Shown here in pieces: positions 17,234 through 26,063 of a stretch of 64,000 bases of DNA. Each line of letters starts with the position of its first letter. The stretch's first letter is position 1. The stretch is from contig CAVRWX010000010.1 of NCBI GenBank assembly GCA_963725035.1, forward strand, positions 248,001 through 312,000. Direction: 5' to 3'. The position numbers and the translations under genes were made by a program. Origin of the DNA: JALZKA01 sp963725035. Lineage in GTDB: Bacteria; Actinomycetota; Thermoleophilia; Solirubrobacterales; 70-9. The notes beneath the pieces are model-generated. The model ran no database searches, was not told the DNA's origin, and saw only the letters and a program-made list of their open reading frames with translations.

Positions 17234-18328
17234 TTACGCGGCGGCACGAATGCCGTCGAGCGCCTTGGCGATGCGGGCAACGCCCTCGGCGACGCGATCC
17301 GCGGGCACGCTCGCGAACGAGAGCCGGAGCGCGTTGCGCCCGCCCTCGATCAGGAAGTCCGGTCCGGCGACGAACGGAGCGCCTTCCTTGGCGGCTGCCT
17401 CCAGGAGCTTCGGCGTGTCGACGTCGTCGTCCAGCGTGAGCCACAGGAAGTAGCCGCCCTCAGGGACGACGAAGTCCGCCTCGGGGATGTGCGCTGAGAG
17501 CGCCTCGACCAGCGCGTCGCGGCGGTCGCGGAGCGCCGCGTTCACCACCTCGACGTTCCGCGCGAGGCCCCCCGACTCGCACAGGGCGAACACGATCGAC
17601 TCGGCGAGCATGTTCGGTGAGATGTAGGTCTCGCCCGCGCGCTTGGCGAGGAAAGCGATCTGCTCGGGCTCGCCGGCCAGGTAGCCGACACGGACGCCCG
17701 GGCTGACCGTCTTCGAAAAGGACGAGGCGTGGATGACCTTGCCGGCGCCATCCATCGAGAGCATCGTCTCGTGCTCCTCCGAGCCGAAGGAGATGAGCCG
17801 GTACGGGTCGTCCTCGAAAAGGATGAAGTCGTGCTCGGCCGCGAGCTCGACGAGGCGCGTGCGCTTGGCGTCGGAGAGCGTGCAGCCGGCCGGGTTGTGG
17901 AAGTTGGGGATGATGTGCGCGAGCTTCACCGGGCCGTCGGCGAGCGCCGCCTCGACTGCGGCGACGTCCACGCCGTCCGACTCGAGCGCGACCGGGACCA
18001 GCTCGACCCCGGCCCGGCCTAGCAGCAGGAGGGTGCGGTCGTACGAGGGCTGCTCGACGATCACGCGGTCGCCCGGCTCGAGCAGATGCTGGAAGACGAA
18101 CGCCGCCGCCTCCATCGAGCCGTTGGTGACCATGACCTGCGCCGGGTCGATGCCGTGGAGCCCCGCGATCCATTCGCCCAGGCCGGGGTGGCCCTTGCCG
18201 GTGCCATAGGAGAGCGCGCGCTGCCAGTCGTTCTCGAGCGCCTGCGCAGCAGCCTCGCGGACCGCCGCGGCGGGCAGGATGTCGGCGCTGGGAGCGCCGC
18301 GGGCGAATGAGATGACGTCGTCGGCCAT
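17234..18328 (-). CDS. PLP-dependent aminotransferase, class I/II (MocR/LysN-like)
   Basis: This 364-residue fold-type I enzyme has the PLP lysine in SSFSKTVSPGVRVGY, the aspartate region in FILFEDDPYRLISF and the arginine near GRNALRLSF. The length and the YGTGKGHPGLGEWIAGLHGI start resemble 2-aminoadipate/aromatic aminotransferases of the MocR-related group without the DNA-binding domain. The donor and acceptor are unknown. It stands alone between sucD and the small basic gene. Confidence 0.87.
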   Translation of the reverse strand: MADDVISFARGAPSADILPAAAVREAAAQALENDWQRALSYGTGKGHPGLGEWIAGLHGIDPAQVMVTNGSMEAAAFVFQHLLEPGDRVIVEQPSYDRTLLLLGRAGVELVPVALESDGVDVAAVEAALADGPVKLAHIIPNFHNPAGCTLSDAKRTRLVELAAEHDFILFEDDPYRLISFGSEEHETMLSMDGAGKVIHASSFSKTVSPGVRVGYLAGEPEQIAFLAKRAGETYISPNMLAESIVFALCESGGLARNVEVVNAALRDRRDALVEALSAHIPEADFVVPEGGYFLWLTLDDDVDTPKLLEAAAKEGAPFVAGPDFLIEGGRNALRLSFASVPADRVAEGVARIAKALDGIRAAA

Positions 18329-18360
18329 GGTCAGCCGAGCCTAGCGCCCCCGCCCCGGCT

Positions 18361-19233
18361 CTAGGCGTTCAGGACTTCGACGGCGATTTGGGCCGCTTCG
18401 GTTGGGCTCGTGCCCACTCGGACGCCCTTTGCCTCGAGGGCGTCCTTCTTTGCCTGCGCGGTGCCCGATGAACCGGAGATGATCGCTCCCGCGTGGCCCA
18501 TCTGCTTGCCGGGCGGTGCGGTGAAGCCGGCGATGTAGCCGACGACGGGCTTTGAGATGCGCTCGGCGATGAACTCCGCAGCGCGCTCCTCGGCGTCGCC
18601 GCCGATCTCGCCGACCATGACGATCAGCTCGGTGGCGTCGTCTTCTTCGAAGAGGGTGAGGATGTCGATGAAGTCGGAGCCGACGATGGGATCACCGCCG
18701 ATGCCGACGATGGACGAGTTGCCCGCGCCGGCCTGCTTCAGCTCGTTGCCGATCTGGTAGGTCAGCGTGCCCGACTTCGAGACGACGCCGATCGGGCCCG
18801 GGTCGAAGAACTGCGCGGGGATGATCCCCACGTTCGCCTCGCCAGGGCTCAGGACGCCGGGGCAGTTGGGGCCGATCAGCCGCACTCCCGCCTCGCGCGC
18901 CTTCCAGTAGGTCTTCAGCATGTCGTGGACCGGGATGCCCTCGGTGATCGCGATCACCGTGTGGACGCCGGAATCGATCGCCTCGTCGATCGCGGCGGCG
19001 GCGAAGCGCGCGGGCACGAAGACCATCGAAGTGTTGGCGCCGGCCTCGGAGACGGCCTCGGCGATCGTGTCGTAGACGGGCGTGCCATCAACGTCCTGGC
19101 CGCCCTTGCCGGGCGTGACGCCGGCGACGAGGTCGGTGCCGTAGTCGCGGTTGCGAAGGCCGTGGAAGGTGCCCTCGCGGCCGGTCAGGCCGGAGACGAC
19201 GAGCTTCGTGTCCTTGTTGACGATGATGCTCAT
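18361..19233 (-). CDS. sucD: Succinyl-CoA ligase, alpha subunit
   Basis: 290 residues. The CoA-binding Rossmann start (VVSGLTGREGTFH), the AxPGxGG-like segment (GVTPGKGGQDVDG) and the phosphohistidine region GKQMGHAGAIISG are all present. It catalyses the substrate-level phosphorylation step of the TCA cycle with SucC. Its ATG overlaps the sucC stop by one base, so translation is coupled. Confidence 0.97.
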   Translation of the reverse strand: MSIIVNKDTKLVVSGLTGREGTFHGLRNRDYGTDLVAGVTPGKGGQDVDGTPVYDTIAEAVSEAGANTSMVFVPARFAAAAIDEAIDSGVHTVIAITEGIPVHDMLKTYWKAREAGVRLIGPNCPGVLSPGEANVGIIPAQFFDPGPIGVVSKSGTLTYQIGNELKQAGAGNSSIVGIGGDPIVGSDFIDILTLFEEDDATELIVMVGEIGGDAEERAAEFIAERISKPVVGYIAGFTAPPGKQMGHAGAIISGSSGTAQAKKDALEAKGVRVGTSPTEAAQIAVEVLNA

Positions 19234-20375
19234 CAGGGATTCGCCAGCTCCACCACGCGCGCCGCGGCGCCGAGCATCGTCTTCTCGTTGTGGAGGTTGT
19301 CCAGGCCGGCGTCGGCCAGAAGCTTCAGGCCCTCCTCGGAGTTGGTGCCGTCCAGGCGGACGACCAGCGGCAGCGTCAGGCCGATCTGGTTGGTCGCCTC
19401 GATGATGCCCTTGGCGACCTCGTCGCAGCGGGTGATGCCGCCGAAGATGTTGAAGAGGACCGCGGTGACCTTGGGGTCCGAGGTGATGACCTCAAGCGCA
19501 TCCACGATCGCCTCGGCCTTCGAGCCGCCGCCGGCGTCCAGGAAGTTCGCGGGGTCGCCGCCGGCCTGGGCGACCACGTCGAGGGTGGACATGCAAAGGC
19601 CTGCCCCGTTGCCGAGGATGCCGACGTTGCCGTCGAGCTTTACGTAGGTGAGGCCGCGCTCCTTGGCCATCGCCTCCTGCGGGTCCTCGGCGCCCGAATC
19701 CTCGAGCTCGGCCAGCTCGGCGTGGCGGAACATGGAGTTGCCGTCGATCGTGATCTTCGCGTCGAGCGCGATCACCTTGCGGTCGCCGGTGACGACGAGC
19801 GGGTTGATCTCGATCAGCGTGGCGTCCTCGGCGACGGCCACCTTCGCGAGGCCCTGAAGCATCTCCGCGACGCCGTCCACGACGTCGTCGTCGATCCCGG
19901 CCTCGTGGGCGAGCTCGCGGCCCAGCTCCAGGTCGAGCTCCGAGCCAGGCTCGATGTGGCGCTTGACCATCGCGTTCGGGTCCTTCTCGGCGATCTCCTC
20001 TACGTCCATCCCGCCCATGCGCGAGAGCAGCACCAGGAGCTTCTTCTCGGAGCGGTCGAGGATGATCGAGGCGTAGTACTCGTTGGCGATGTCCGAAGCG
20101 CCCTCGATCCACAGGTCGTGGACGGTGTGGCCGCGGATGTCCATGCCCAGGATCGCCTCGGAGTGGGTGCGGGCCTCATCGACGTTCGAGGCGATCTTGA
20201 TCCCGCCGGCCTTGCCGCGCTTGCCGATCCGGACCTGCGCCTTGACCACGCACGGATAGCCGATCTCCTCGGCGGCAGCGACGGCGTCATCGACCGTCGC
20301 GGCGTGCTTGCCCACGGTCGTCGGTACGCCGTGCTTGGCGAAGAGCTCTTTGCCTTGGTACTCGAGTAGGTCCAT
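19233..20375 (-). CDS. sucC: Succinyl-CoA ligase, beta subunit
   Basis: 380 residues with the ATP-grasp opening MDLLEYQGKELFAKHGVPT, the nucleotide/metal region EINPLVVTGDRKVIALDAKI, and the closing GGITRCDEVAKGI loop. It forms the heterodimer with SucD encoded immediately downstream. Standard length and order; no oddities seen. Confidence 0.97.
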   Translation of the reverse strand: MDLLEYQGKELFAKHGVPTTVGKHAATVDDAVAAAEEIGYPCVVKAQVRIGKRGKAGGIKIASNVDEARTHSEAILGMDIRGHTVHDLWIEGASDIANEYYASIILDRSEKKLLVLLSRMGGMDVEEIAEKDPNAMVKRHIEPGSELDLELGRELAHEAGIDDDVVDGVAEMLQGLAKVAVAEDATLIEINPLVVTGDRKVIALDAKITIDGNSMFRHAELAELEDSGAEDPQEAMAKERGLTYVKLDGNVGILGNGAGLCMSTLDVVAQAGGDPANFLDAGGGSKAEAIVDALEVITSDPKVTAVLFNIFGGITRCDEVAKGIIEATNQIGLTLPLVVRLDGTNSEEGLKLLADAGLDNLHNEKTMLGAAARVVELANP

Positions 20376-20460
20376 CTAAAGAAGCGCTTACAGCGCGGGC
20401 GGCAGCTTATTCGACGCTGCTGGCCGCGGAATGGCTCCCTGCCATAATCCCCCGCCGTTT

Positions 20461-21147
20461 ATGCCACTTCCCAAGTTCAAGGAGATCAAGACAGTCACTA
20501 CTGACTGTTATGGAACGCTGATCGACTGGGAGAAGGGGCTCTCCGAATCGTTTCGCAAGGAGGCCGACCGCGACGGCATCGACCTCGACGATTCCGCATT
20601 CCTCGCGCGATTCATGGAGGTCCAGGCCGAGATCATGTCCGGCTCGTACGAGCTGTACGCCGAGGTCCTGCGCCGCGCCGTGGTCAAGGTCGCGGGCGAG
20701 ATCGGCTGGGAGCTCGAGCCGTCGCGCGCCCAGTTCGTGCCCGACGCGGTCCCGCGCTGGCAGCCGTTCCGCGAGGCCAACGCGGCGATGGACCGCCTCT
20801 CGGGCCGCTACGACGTGGGGATCGTCTCGAACATCGACGACAAGCTCCTGGGCGTTTCGCGGCGCCATCTGCGCACCGAGCTCGACATCGTCGTCACCGC
20901 CCAGCAGGTCCGCTCCTACAAGCCGGACGAGGCCCACTTCAAGGAGTGCGCGCGCCGCCTGGGCTCGAAGAAGGGCTGGGTCCACATCGCGTCCGGCTAC
21001 GACTCCGACATCGCCCCGGCGATCAAGATGAAGGTGCCCGTGATCTGGGTGAACCGCCACGGCGAGAAGCTCGAAGGACGCGCGAAGCCGACCGCGGAGG
21101 TAAAGACCTTCCGCGACGCCGCAGCTCGACTCGGCGCAAAGGGTTGA
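20461..21147 (+). CDS. HAD-family hydrolase, haloacid dehalogenase type II-like
   Basis: The nucleophile motif TTDCYGTLIDWE is near residue 13, SNIDDKLL near residue 125 (motif II), and the lysine (YKPDEAHFKE) and acidic motif (GYDSDIAPA) follow. The DCYGTLxDWE form is typical of L-2-haloacid dehalogenase-like proteins, though most act on phosphates or are uncharacterised. ATG 20461 is favoured because MPLPKFKEIKTV leads directly into the domain; ATG 20431 is an alternative. First gene of a tight three-gene operon. Confidence 0.82.
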   Translation: MPLPKFKEIKTVTTDCYGTLIDWEKGLSESFRKEADRDGIDLDDSAFLARFMEVQAEIMSGSYELYAEVLRRAVVKVAGEIGWELEPSRAQFVPDAVPRWQPFREANAAMDRLSGRYDVGIVSNIDDKLLGVSRRHLRTELDIVVTAQQVRSYKPDEAHFKECARRLGSKKGWVHIASGYDSDIAPAIKMKVPVIWVNRHGEKLEGRAKPTAEVKTFRDAAARLGAKG

Positions 21148-21149
21148 CC

Positions 21150-22127
21150 ATGGCGGCTGAGGCCGCTTCCGCCCAACCAACGCCGGATCCCGCCGACGAG
21201 GCGATGGTTGCCCGCGCGCACGAGCGCTTCGCCGCCGAGCGCAAGAAGGCGGGGCGCGCCCGGCGGGGCGGCGCCGAGGGCGCGCTGCCCAACCTGATCG
21301 TGATCGGCGGCCTCAAGTGCGGCACCACGAGCCTTCACCACTACCTCAACCTCCACCCCGAGATCGGCATGTCGCGCCCGAAGGAGCTCAACTTCTTCGT
21401 CGAGGAACTGAACTGGGGCCTGGGAGCTGACTGGTACCAGGGCCACTTCCCCGCCGGCAAGGCAGTCCGCGGCGAGACGTCGCCCCACTACACGAACCGC
21501 CCGCGCTTTGAGGGCGTTGCGGAGCGAATGCGCGAGACGCTCGGGGGCGACGCGCGCCTCATATACATGGTGCGCCACCCGATCGACCGCCTGCTCTCGC
21601 ACTACCTGCACAACGTCGGCGGCGGATACGAGGACCGCGAGCTCGCCGACGCGGTCGCCGATCCAGGCTCCGCCTACGTCCAGCGCGGCCTCTACGCGTT
21701 CCAGATCGAGCCGTACCTCGAGGCGTTCGGCGCAGAGCGCATTCTGGTCGTCTCACGCGAGGAGCTGGGCGCGGAGCGCGATGCGACCGTGCGCCGCGTC
21801 TTCGAGTTCTGCGGCGTGGAGCCCGGCTTCACCTCGCCCGAGTTCGACCGCGAATGGGAAACGGGCAGCGGCAAGGGATCCGGCGGCTTTCGCCTGATGG
21901 ACCGCGCAGTGCGCATACCGGGGCTCCGCGCGCTCGATCGCAACTTCGACCGCCTGCCCGAACGGATGCGCTGGCTGGTCGAGCGGATGGTCCACGACCC
22001 CGATTCGGGCGAGGCCGAAAAACCTGAGCTCGAGCCGGAGCTACGCGCGCGGCTGGCAGGGACGTTCCGTCCGGACGCCGCCCGCCTGGAGGGATTAATC
22101 GGACGACAACTCGACTGGGAGCTTTGA
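21150..22127 (+). CDS. Sulfotransferase family protein
   Basis: 325 residues. The 5'-phosphosulfate loop is seen as VIGGLKCGTTSLHHYL (about residues 51-66) and the 3'-phosphate motif as MVRHPIDRLLSHY. These bind PAPS. The rest fits the sulfotransferase-1/3 family (RPKELNFFVEE, ETSPHYTNRP). The ATG is 2 bases after the HAD stop and the stop overlaps the next ATG by one base, so the three genes are coupled. The acceptor is unknown; a cell-surface carbohydrate is a guess. Confidence 0.87.
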   Translation: MAAEAASAQPTPDPADEAMVARAHERFAAERKKAGRARRGGAEGALPNLIVIGGLKCGTTSLHHYLNLHPEIGMSRPKELNFFVEELNWGLGADWYQGHFPAGKAVRGETSPHYTNRPRFEGVAERMRETLGGDARLIYMVRHPIDRLLSHYLHNVGGGYEDRELADAVADPGSAYVQRGLYAFQIEPYLEAFGAERILVVSREELGAERDATVRRVFEFCGVEPGFTSPEFDREWETGSGKGSGGFRLMDRAVRIPGLRALDRNFDRLPERMRWLVERMVHDPDSGEAEKPELEPELRARLAGTFRPDAARLEGLIGRQLDWEL

Positions 22128-22585
22128 TGCGGATCGCGGTAGCGGCTGACGAGCTGACGGGCGTCGCCGAGCGCGTGGCCGAGGAGCTGCGCGAGCGCGG
22201 GCACGAGCCCGTGCTCCACGGCGCGCTTTCTGAGGACGAGCGCGACGACTGGGCCTGGGCGTCCGAAGCTGCGGCGCGGGACGTCGCCGAGGGCCGAGCC
22301 GAGCAGGGGATCGTCTGCTGCTGGACCGGCACGGGCGCCTCGATCGCGGCGAACAAGGTGCCCGGGATCCGCGCCGCGCTGTGCGGCGACGCGGCGACCG
22401 CCGAGGGCGCGCGACGCTGGAACGACGCGAACGTGCTGGCACTCAGCCTGCGCACGACATCCGCGGCTGAGCTCGCGGAGATCCTGGACGCCTGGTTCGA
22501 GAGCGAGCGCAGTGCGGAGGCAGACGACGTCGCGAACGTCGAACACCTGCGGGCCATCGACGGCAGCGCCCCTCCCAACCGCTAG
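22127..22585 (+). CDS. RpiB/LacAB-family sugar-phosphate isomerase-like protein
   Basis: 152 residues from ATG 22127, overlapping the sulfotransferase stop by one base. The core CCWTGTGASIAANKVPGIRA and WNDANVLALSLRTT matches the RpiB/LacA/LacB fold, where the usual text is CGTGxGxSIxANK and NDANVL. The N-terminal MRIAVAADELTGVAERVAEE differs from typical RpiB (G instead of the DH motif), so ribose-5-phosphate isomerase activity is not assured. Confidence 0.78.
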   Translation: MRIAVAADELTGVAERVAEELRERGHEPVLHGALSEDERDDWAWASEAAARDVAEGRAEQGIVCCWTGTGASIAANKVPGIRAALCGDAATAEGARRWNDANVLALSLRTTSAAELAEILDAWFESERSAEADDVANVEHLRAIDGSAPPNR

Positions 22586-22655
22586 CCGCAGGAAGTCACC
22601 CGAATCGTCACGCGCCTACCGGTGAACCACGGGGGTAGGTGGGTACGGTCCAACC

Positions 22656-23405
22656 ATGCGCCGCCTCCTGCCAGAGCCAGCCACAGAGGTGAGCGTTCCC
22701 GACCTGGTCGAGGAGCTCGCCCCGTGGGACGAGGCGACGGCTGAGCGTCCCTTCGTCTACATGAACTTCGCGCTCACGCTGGACGGCCACTCGACGATCG
22801 ACGGGGTTTCGAGGAGCATCGGCTCGAGCCGGGACACGGAGATGCTCGTCGCCCTTCGCACCCGCTGCGACGCAGTGATGATCGGCGCCGGAACGCTTCG
22901 CGCCGAGAAGTACGGCCGCGTCGTCGCCGATCCCTCAAAGCGGGAGAAGCGGGAGAGCCTGGGCCTGGCGCCCGACCCGCTGATCGTGATCGTCTCCGGC
23001 AGCCTGGATCTGCCGTGGGACGCGCCGATCTTCACCGAGGCCGCCGGCAGGATCGTGATCTTCACCGCTTCGAGCGATGAGCCGCCCGAGACAGCCACGC
23101 CGGTCGACGTGTTCCGCCACGACGGCCGGGTCGATCTGAACGAGGCGCTCGCCCACCTCCGAGCCGAGGAAGGCGTCCGCGCGCTGCTGTGCGAGGGCGG
23201 CGCCACGCTCCACGGCGAGCTGCTCAAGGCCGGCTGCGTGGATGAGATCTTCGTCTCGCACGCACCGAAGCTGGCTGGCGGGCGCGGGCCGGGACTGGTC
23301 GAGGGGCTTGACCCGCACGTCCGCGGGCTGGAGGTCGTCTGGCTCGTCACCGAGCCCGAGACGGGCGAGCTCTTCGCGCGCTACCGCCTGGTGCCAGGCA
23401 CCTGA
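22656..23405 (+). CDS. RibD C-terminal/dihydrofolate reductase-like protein
   Basis: 249 residues. The FALTLDGHSTIDGVSR opening and TRCDAVMIGAGTLRAEKYG are diagnostic for the RibD reductase domain, which uses NADPH to reduce a pyrimidine intermediate of riboflavin. LLCEGGATLHGELLKAG near the C-terminus completes the domain. The deaminase half is missing, so it may be a stand-alone reductase. The last residues (LVPGT) and the stop are contributed by a GTGCCWGGCAC repeat unit. Confidence 0.85.
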   Translation: MRRLLPEPATEVSVPDLVEELAPWDEATAERPFVYMNFALTLDGHSTIDGVSRSIGSSRDTEMLVALRTRCDAVMIGAGTLRAEKYGRVVADPSKREKRESLGLAPDPLIVIVSGSLDLPWDAPIFTEAAGRIVIFTASSDEPPETATPVDVFRHDGRVDLNEALAHLRAEEGVRALLCEGGATLHGELLKAGCVDEIFVSHAPKLAGGRGPGLVEGLDPHVRGLEVVWLVTEPETGELFARYRLVPGT

Positions 23406-23438
23406 CGCAACCTGGTGCCAGGCACGGTGCCAGGCACC
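23390..23438. repeat. GTGCCWGGCAC palindromic repeat, copy 2 (one plus two units)
   Basis: A single unit at 23390-23402 forms the last codons of the RibD-like gene. A double unit follows at 23414-23438. It separates the convergent RibD-like and HHF-motif membrane genes. Confidence 0.9.
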
Positions 23439-23441
23439 TTG

Positions 23442-24138
23442 CTAGACCGGCGCGGGGATCACGCCGATGGCCTCGGTCCGGCGCTCGCCGCGGCGGAGCA
23501 TTCTGAGCGCCAGCAGCGTCCCGGCCAGGATCGCCGTCGCCCCCAGCGACAGCTGGACGCTCAGGACGCCCTCGCGGGTCCAGTAGACGTCGCGGAGGTC
23601 GAGGAGCAGCGCGGCCTCGTCAAGCGTCAGGCCCATGCCCGCGCCGAACGGGATCGCGAGCTTCTCCTCGAGCTGGTCGTCGGCGGTCAGGAGAGCCGCG
23701 GAGCCAGAGCCGAAGGCGAGGAGGATGCCCGGCACGAAGTGGTGGATGTGGCGTCCGCCGCACCTCGACCGTTCTGAACGGCCACCAGCCGCCGCGCATG
23801 CCGTAGGTCGAGAGCCGGGCGCCGGCGAGCGCGCCGGTGAAGCCCGTGAGCAGGTTGAAGAGGACGGTCTCGGCACGCGGCGTGGCGGCGTACCCCTCGA
23901 TCGCGACCGCGACGGCGTCCTGCGTCGCGAGCTGGGTCGAGACGATCGCCTGCTCGGCCGTCTCGAAGACGTTCTCCGGCTCGGCGACCGCGGGATCCTC
24001 GGCGGCCTCGCGGGCGCGTCTGCGTGTGAGCTTCGCCAGTTCCCCGGCCGCCACCGCGCCCGCCGTGGCAGTCGCGAGCGCCGCGAGCCCAAGCGTGACC
24101 CGGTCGGCGTGTTCCGCCGTCCTCCGACCCAGTCTCAT
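23442..24138 (-). pseudogene. Conserved integral membrane protein with HIHHFVPGI motif, one frameshift
   Basis: Frame one (ATG 24138) covers MRLGRRTAEHADRV through STYGMRGGWWPFRTVEV. After a one-base shift near 23755 the second frame continues RHIHHFVPGILLAFGSGSAA, then GAGMGLTLDEAALLLD and two more helices to the stop at 23442. The HxHHF-GI and GxGxxLxxDEfal pattern is shared by a family of actinobacterial membrane proteins of unknown function. Intact length would be about 231 residues with four or five membrane segments. The break lies where GCC/CGC repeats occur. Confidence 0.7.
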
Positions 24139-24184
24139 GGTCGGGACCGATGATCGACGGGCGGGACCATCGATCCCAAGAATC

Positions 24185-25435
24185 TCAGAGGCGTACGACG
24201 TGATCCGCGTCGATGCCGCGGGTCACTCCCCGCAGGTCCAGAACGCGCTGCGCCTGGGCGACCACGGTCTCCGGGTCGATCTCGTCATGCGCGGTGATGA
24301 TCACGGCCAGGTCGCACTCGGCGAGGCCCTCCTCGAGGCCGATGCTCTCGAGCCCGAGCTCTGAGACCTCGGGGACGTGCGGGTCGTGGTAGGTGACCTT
24401 CGCGCCCATGTTCTCGAGCATCGCGCCGATCTTGAGCGCGGGCGATTCGCGCATGTCGCCGATGCCCGCCTTGTAGGAGACGCCCAGGAGCAGGACGCGC
24501 GATCCCTTCGCCGGCTTTCCGACGTCGTTCAGCGCCCGCACCGCGCGATCCACGCAGAAATGCGGCTGCGCCTGGTTGACGCGGCCGGCGAGCTCGATGA
24601 ACTCGGTGGGGAAGTCGTACTCGCGCGCCTTGAACGCGAGATAGAACGGGTCGATGGGCAGGCAGTGACCGCCCATGCCGGGGCCCGGGTCGAAGCGCAT
24701 GAAGCCGAACGGCTTCGTCGATGCGGCCTCGATCACCTCCCAGACGTCGATCCCCATCCGGTCGGCGAGGATCGCCAGCTCGTTCACGAGCGCGATGTTC
24801 ACCGAGCGGAAGATGTTCTCGAGCAGCTTCGAGAGCTCGGCGACCTCAGGGCTCGAGACGGCGACGACGTTGTCGCAGATGAGGCCGTAGAGGTCGGCCG
24901 CCGCGTCGCGACAGCCTTCGGTGAGCCCGCCGACGACCTTCGGCGTGGTGCGGACGGTGTAGTCGGTCCGCCCGGGGTCGATGCGCTCGGGCGAGAAGGC
25001 CAGGTGGAAGTCCTTGCCCGCGGCGAGCCCCGACTCCTCCAGGATCGGCGCCAGGCGCTCGCGGGTCGTGCCGGGGTAGGTCGTGGACTCGAGGACGACC
25101 AGCTGGCCCGCGCGAAGGACGTTGGCGACGCTCCGGCCGGCCGCGTCGACGTAGGAGAGGTCCGGCTCGCGCTGGTGCGCGAGCGGGGTTGGGACGCAGA
25201 TGACGATCGCATCGCAGTCGGCCAGCGCCGACGGGTCGGTCGTGACGGCCAGACGTTCGCCGACGAGGGGTGTGAGCCGCTCGGACGGGATGTCCTCGAT
25301 CGTCGACTCTGAGCGGGCGAGCGCCTCGACCGCGTCTGCGTCCACGTCGACGCCCACGACGTCCGCAGCCGCCTCGGCAAAGGCGACGGCAAGCGGCAGG
25401 CCGACATAGCCGAGCCCGATGACCCCGACCTTCAT
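24185..25435 (-). CDS. Nucleotide sugar dehydrogenase (UDP-ManNAc/GlcNAc 6-dehydrogenase type)
   Basis: 416 residues. The NAD Rossmann motif GLGYVGLPLAVAFAE is at residues 7-21, VICVPTPL near 90, and the catalytic cysteine in GPGMGGHCLPIDPFYL. The HCLPIDP form is that of the WbpA/WecC group, which oxidise C6 of UDP-HexNAc, rather than UDP-glucose dehydrogenase. Product would feed cell-wall polymer or capsule synthesis. A small WecB-like protein is encoded immediately upstream on the same strand. Confidence 0.88.
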   Translation of the reverse strand: MKVGVIGLGYVGLPLAVAFAEAAADVVGVDVDADAVEALARSESTIEDIPSERLTPLVGERLAVTTDPSALADCDAIVICVPTPLAHQREPDLSYVDAAGRSVANVLRAGQLVVLESTTYPGTTRERLAPILEESGLAAGKDFHLAFSPERIDPGRTDYTVRTTPKVVGGLTEGCRDAAADLYGLICDNVVAVSSPEVAELSKLLENIFRSVNIALVNELAILADRMGIDVWEVIEAASTKPFGFMRFDPGPGMGGHCLPIDPFYLAFKAREYDFPTEFIELAGRVNQAQPHFCVDRAVRALNDVGKPAKGSRVLLLGVSYKAGIGDMRESPALKIGAMLENMGAKVTYHDPHVPEVSELGLESIGLEEGLAECDLAVIITAHDEIDPETVVAQAQRVLDLRGVTRGIDADHVVRL

Positions 25436-25439
25436 GCGA

Positions 25440-25829
25440 TCAGTCTAGATCTGACGCGGGCGGGTTCTCGCTCAGCCATGCGGCGATGAGATCAGCCGCC
25501 CGCGCGGGGTCGGAGCCCGCATCGAGCGAGGCGAGGGTCGCGAGGATGCGACCCGCGTCCTCGGTGCCTGGCACCGTGCCTGGCACCGAGGCCAGCGGCA
25601 CGCCCAGCTTGCTCGCGGTGATCGCGAGCGCGAGCGCGGCATCGCCGGTGCCCACGGCGACAGCGGCGTCGGGACGCCTGTCTTCGAGCTCCCGCTCGAT
25701 GTCCACGAGAGCCTCGGCGAGACCATCCGTGGGGTGAATTCGGGCCTCCAGGCCGGATTCGCGCAGGGCCGTCTCGAGCGCTTCCGAGGCCGTTTTCTCG
25801 CCCGCGAGTACCACGTTTTGGCCAGGCAT
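25440..25829 (-). CDS. Small protein with WecB-like segment and in-frame repeat
   Basis: 129 residues, ending 4 bases before the dehydrogenase start. The stretch DAAVAVGTGDAALALAITAS-KLGVPLAS recalls the UDP-GlcNAc 2-epimerase text (GDTxxALAAxxAA...IPVAHxEAG), which would suit the next gene, but the protein is a third of epimerase length and lacks the UDP-binding C-terminal half. Residues 81-90 (SVPGTVPGTE) are encoded by a GTGCCWGGCAC double repeat read in frame. Function unknown. Confidence 0.6.
   Translation of the reverse strand: MPGQNVVLAGEKTASEALETALRESGLEARIHPTDGLAEALVDIERELEDRRPDAAVAVGTGDAALALAITASKLGVPLASVPGTVPGTEDAGRILATLASLDAGSDPARAADLIAAWLSENPPASDLD
25563..25587. repeat. GTGCCWGGCAC palindromic repeat, copy 3 (inside a gene)
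   Basis: Two GTGCCTGGCAC units, opposite orientation to copies 1 and 4. The flanks CCTCGG and CCGAGG extend the dyad. It is read in frame as VPGTVPGT in the minus-strand gene. Confidence 0.9.
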
Positions 25830-25913
25830 CGACTCAAACGTACGCAGTTTGCGGCCGATCTAGGGGGACAGGAGTTATTGCCGTCTTCCCTGGGTACTAA
25901 GTTCCACACGACC

Positions 25914-26024
25914 GTGAAACTGATCTTCACGCCCATCACCGCAGGACTCGGCGCCGCCCGCCACATCACGTGGTACGTCAAGTACCAGGTGACGGGTGAG
26001 ACGCGGACCTCAGAAGCTTCGTAG
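25914..26024 (+). CDS. Possible 36-residue peptide
   Basis: A GTG-initiated frame, VKLIFTPITAGLGAARH then ITWYVKYQVTGETRTSEAS, in the gap between the WecB-like gene and the SDR gene. A hydrophobic first half and the lack of arginine/proline shadow composition make it look coding, but there is no clear Shine-Dalgarno and no recognised family. Confidence 0.25.
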   Translation: MKLIFTPITAGLGAARHITWYVKYQVTGETRTSEAS

Positions 26025-26063
26025 ACTCCGCGTTTCCGTTTTCCCCATAGGAGGAGCTTCTAC

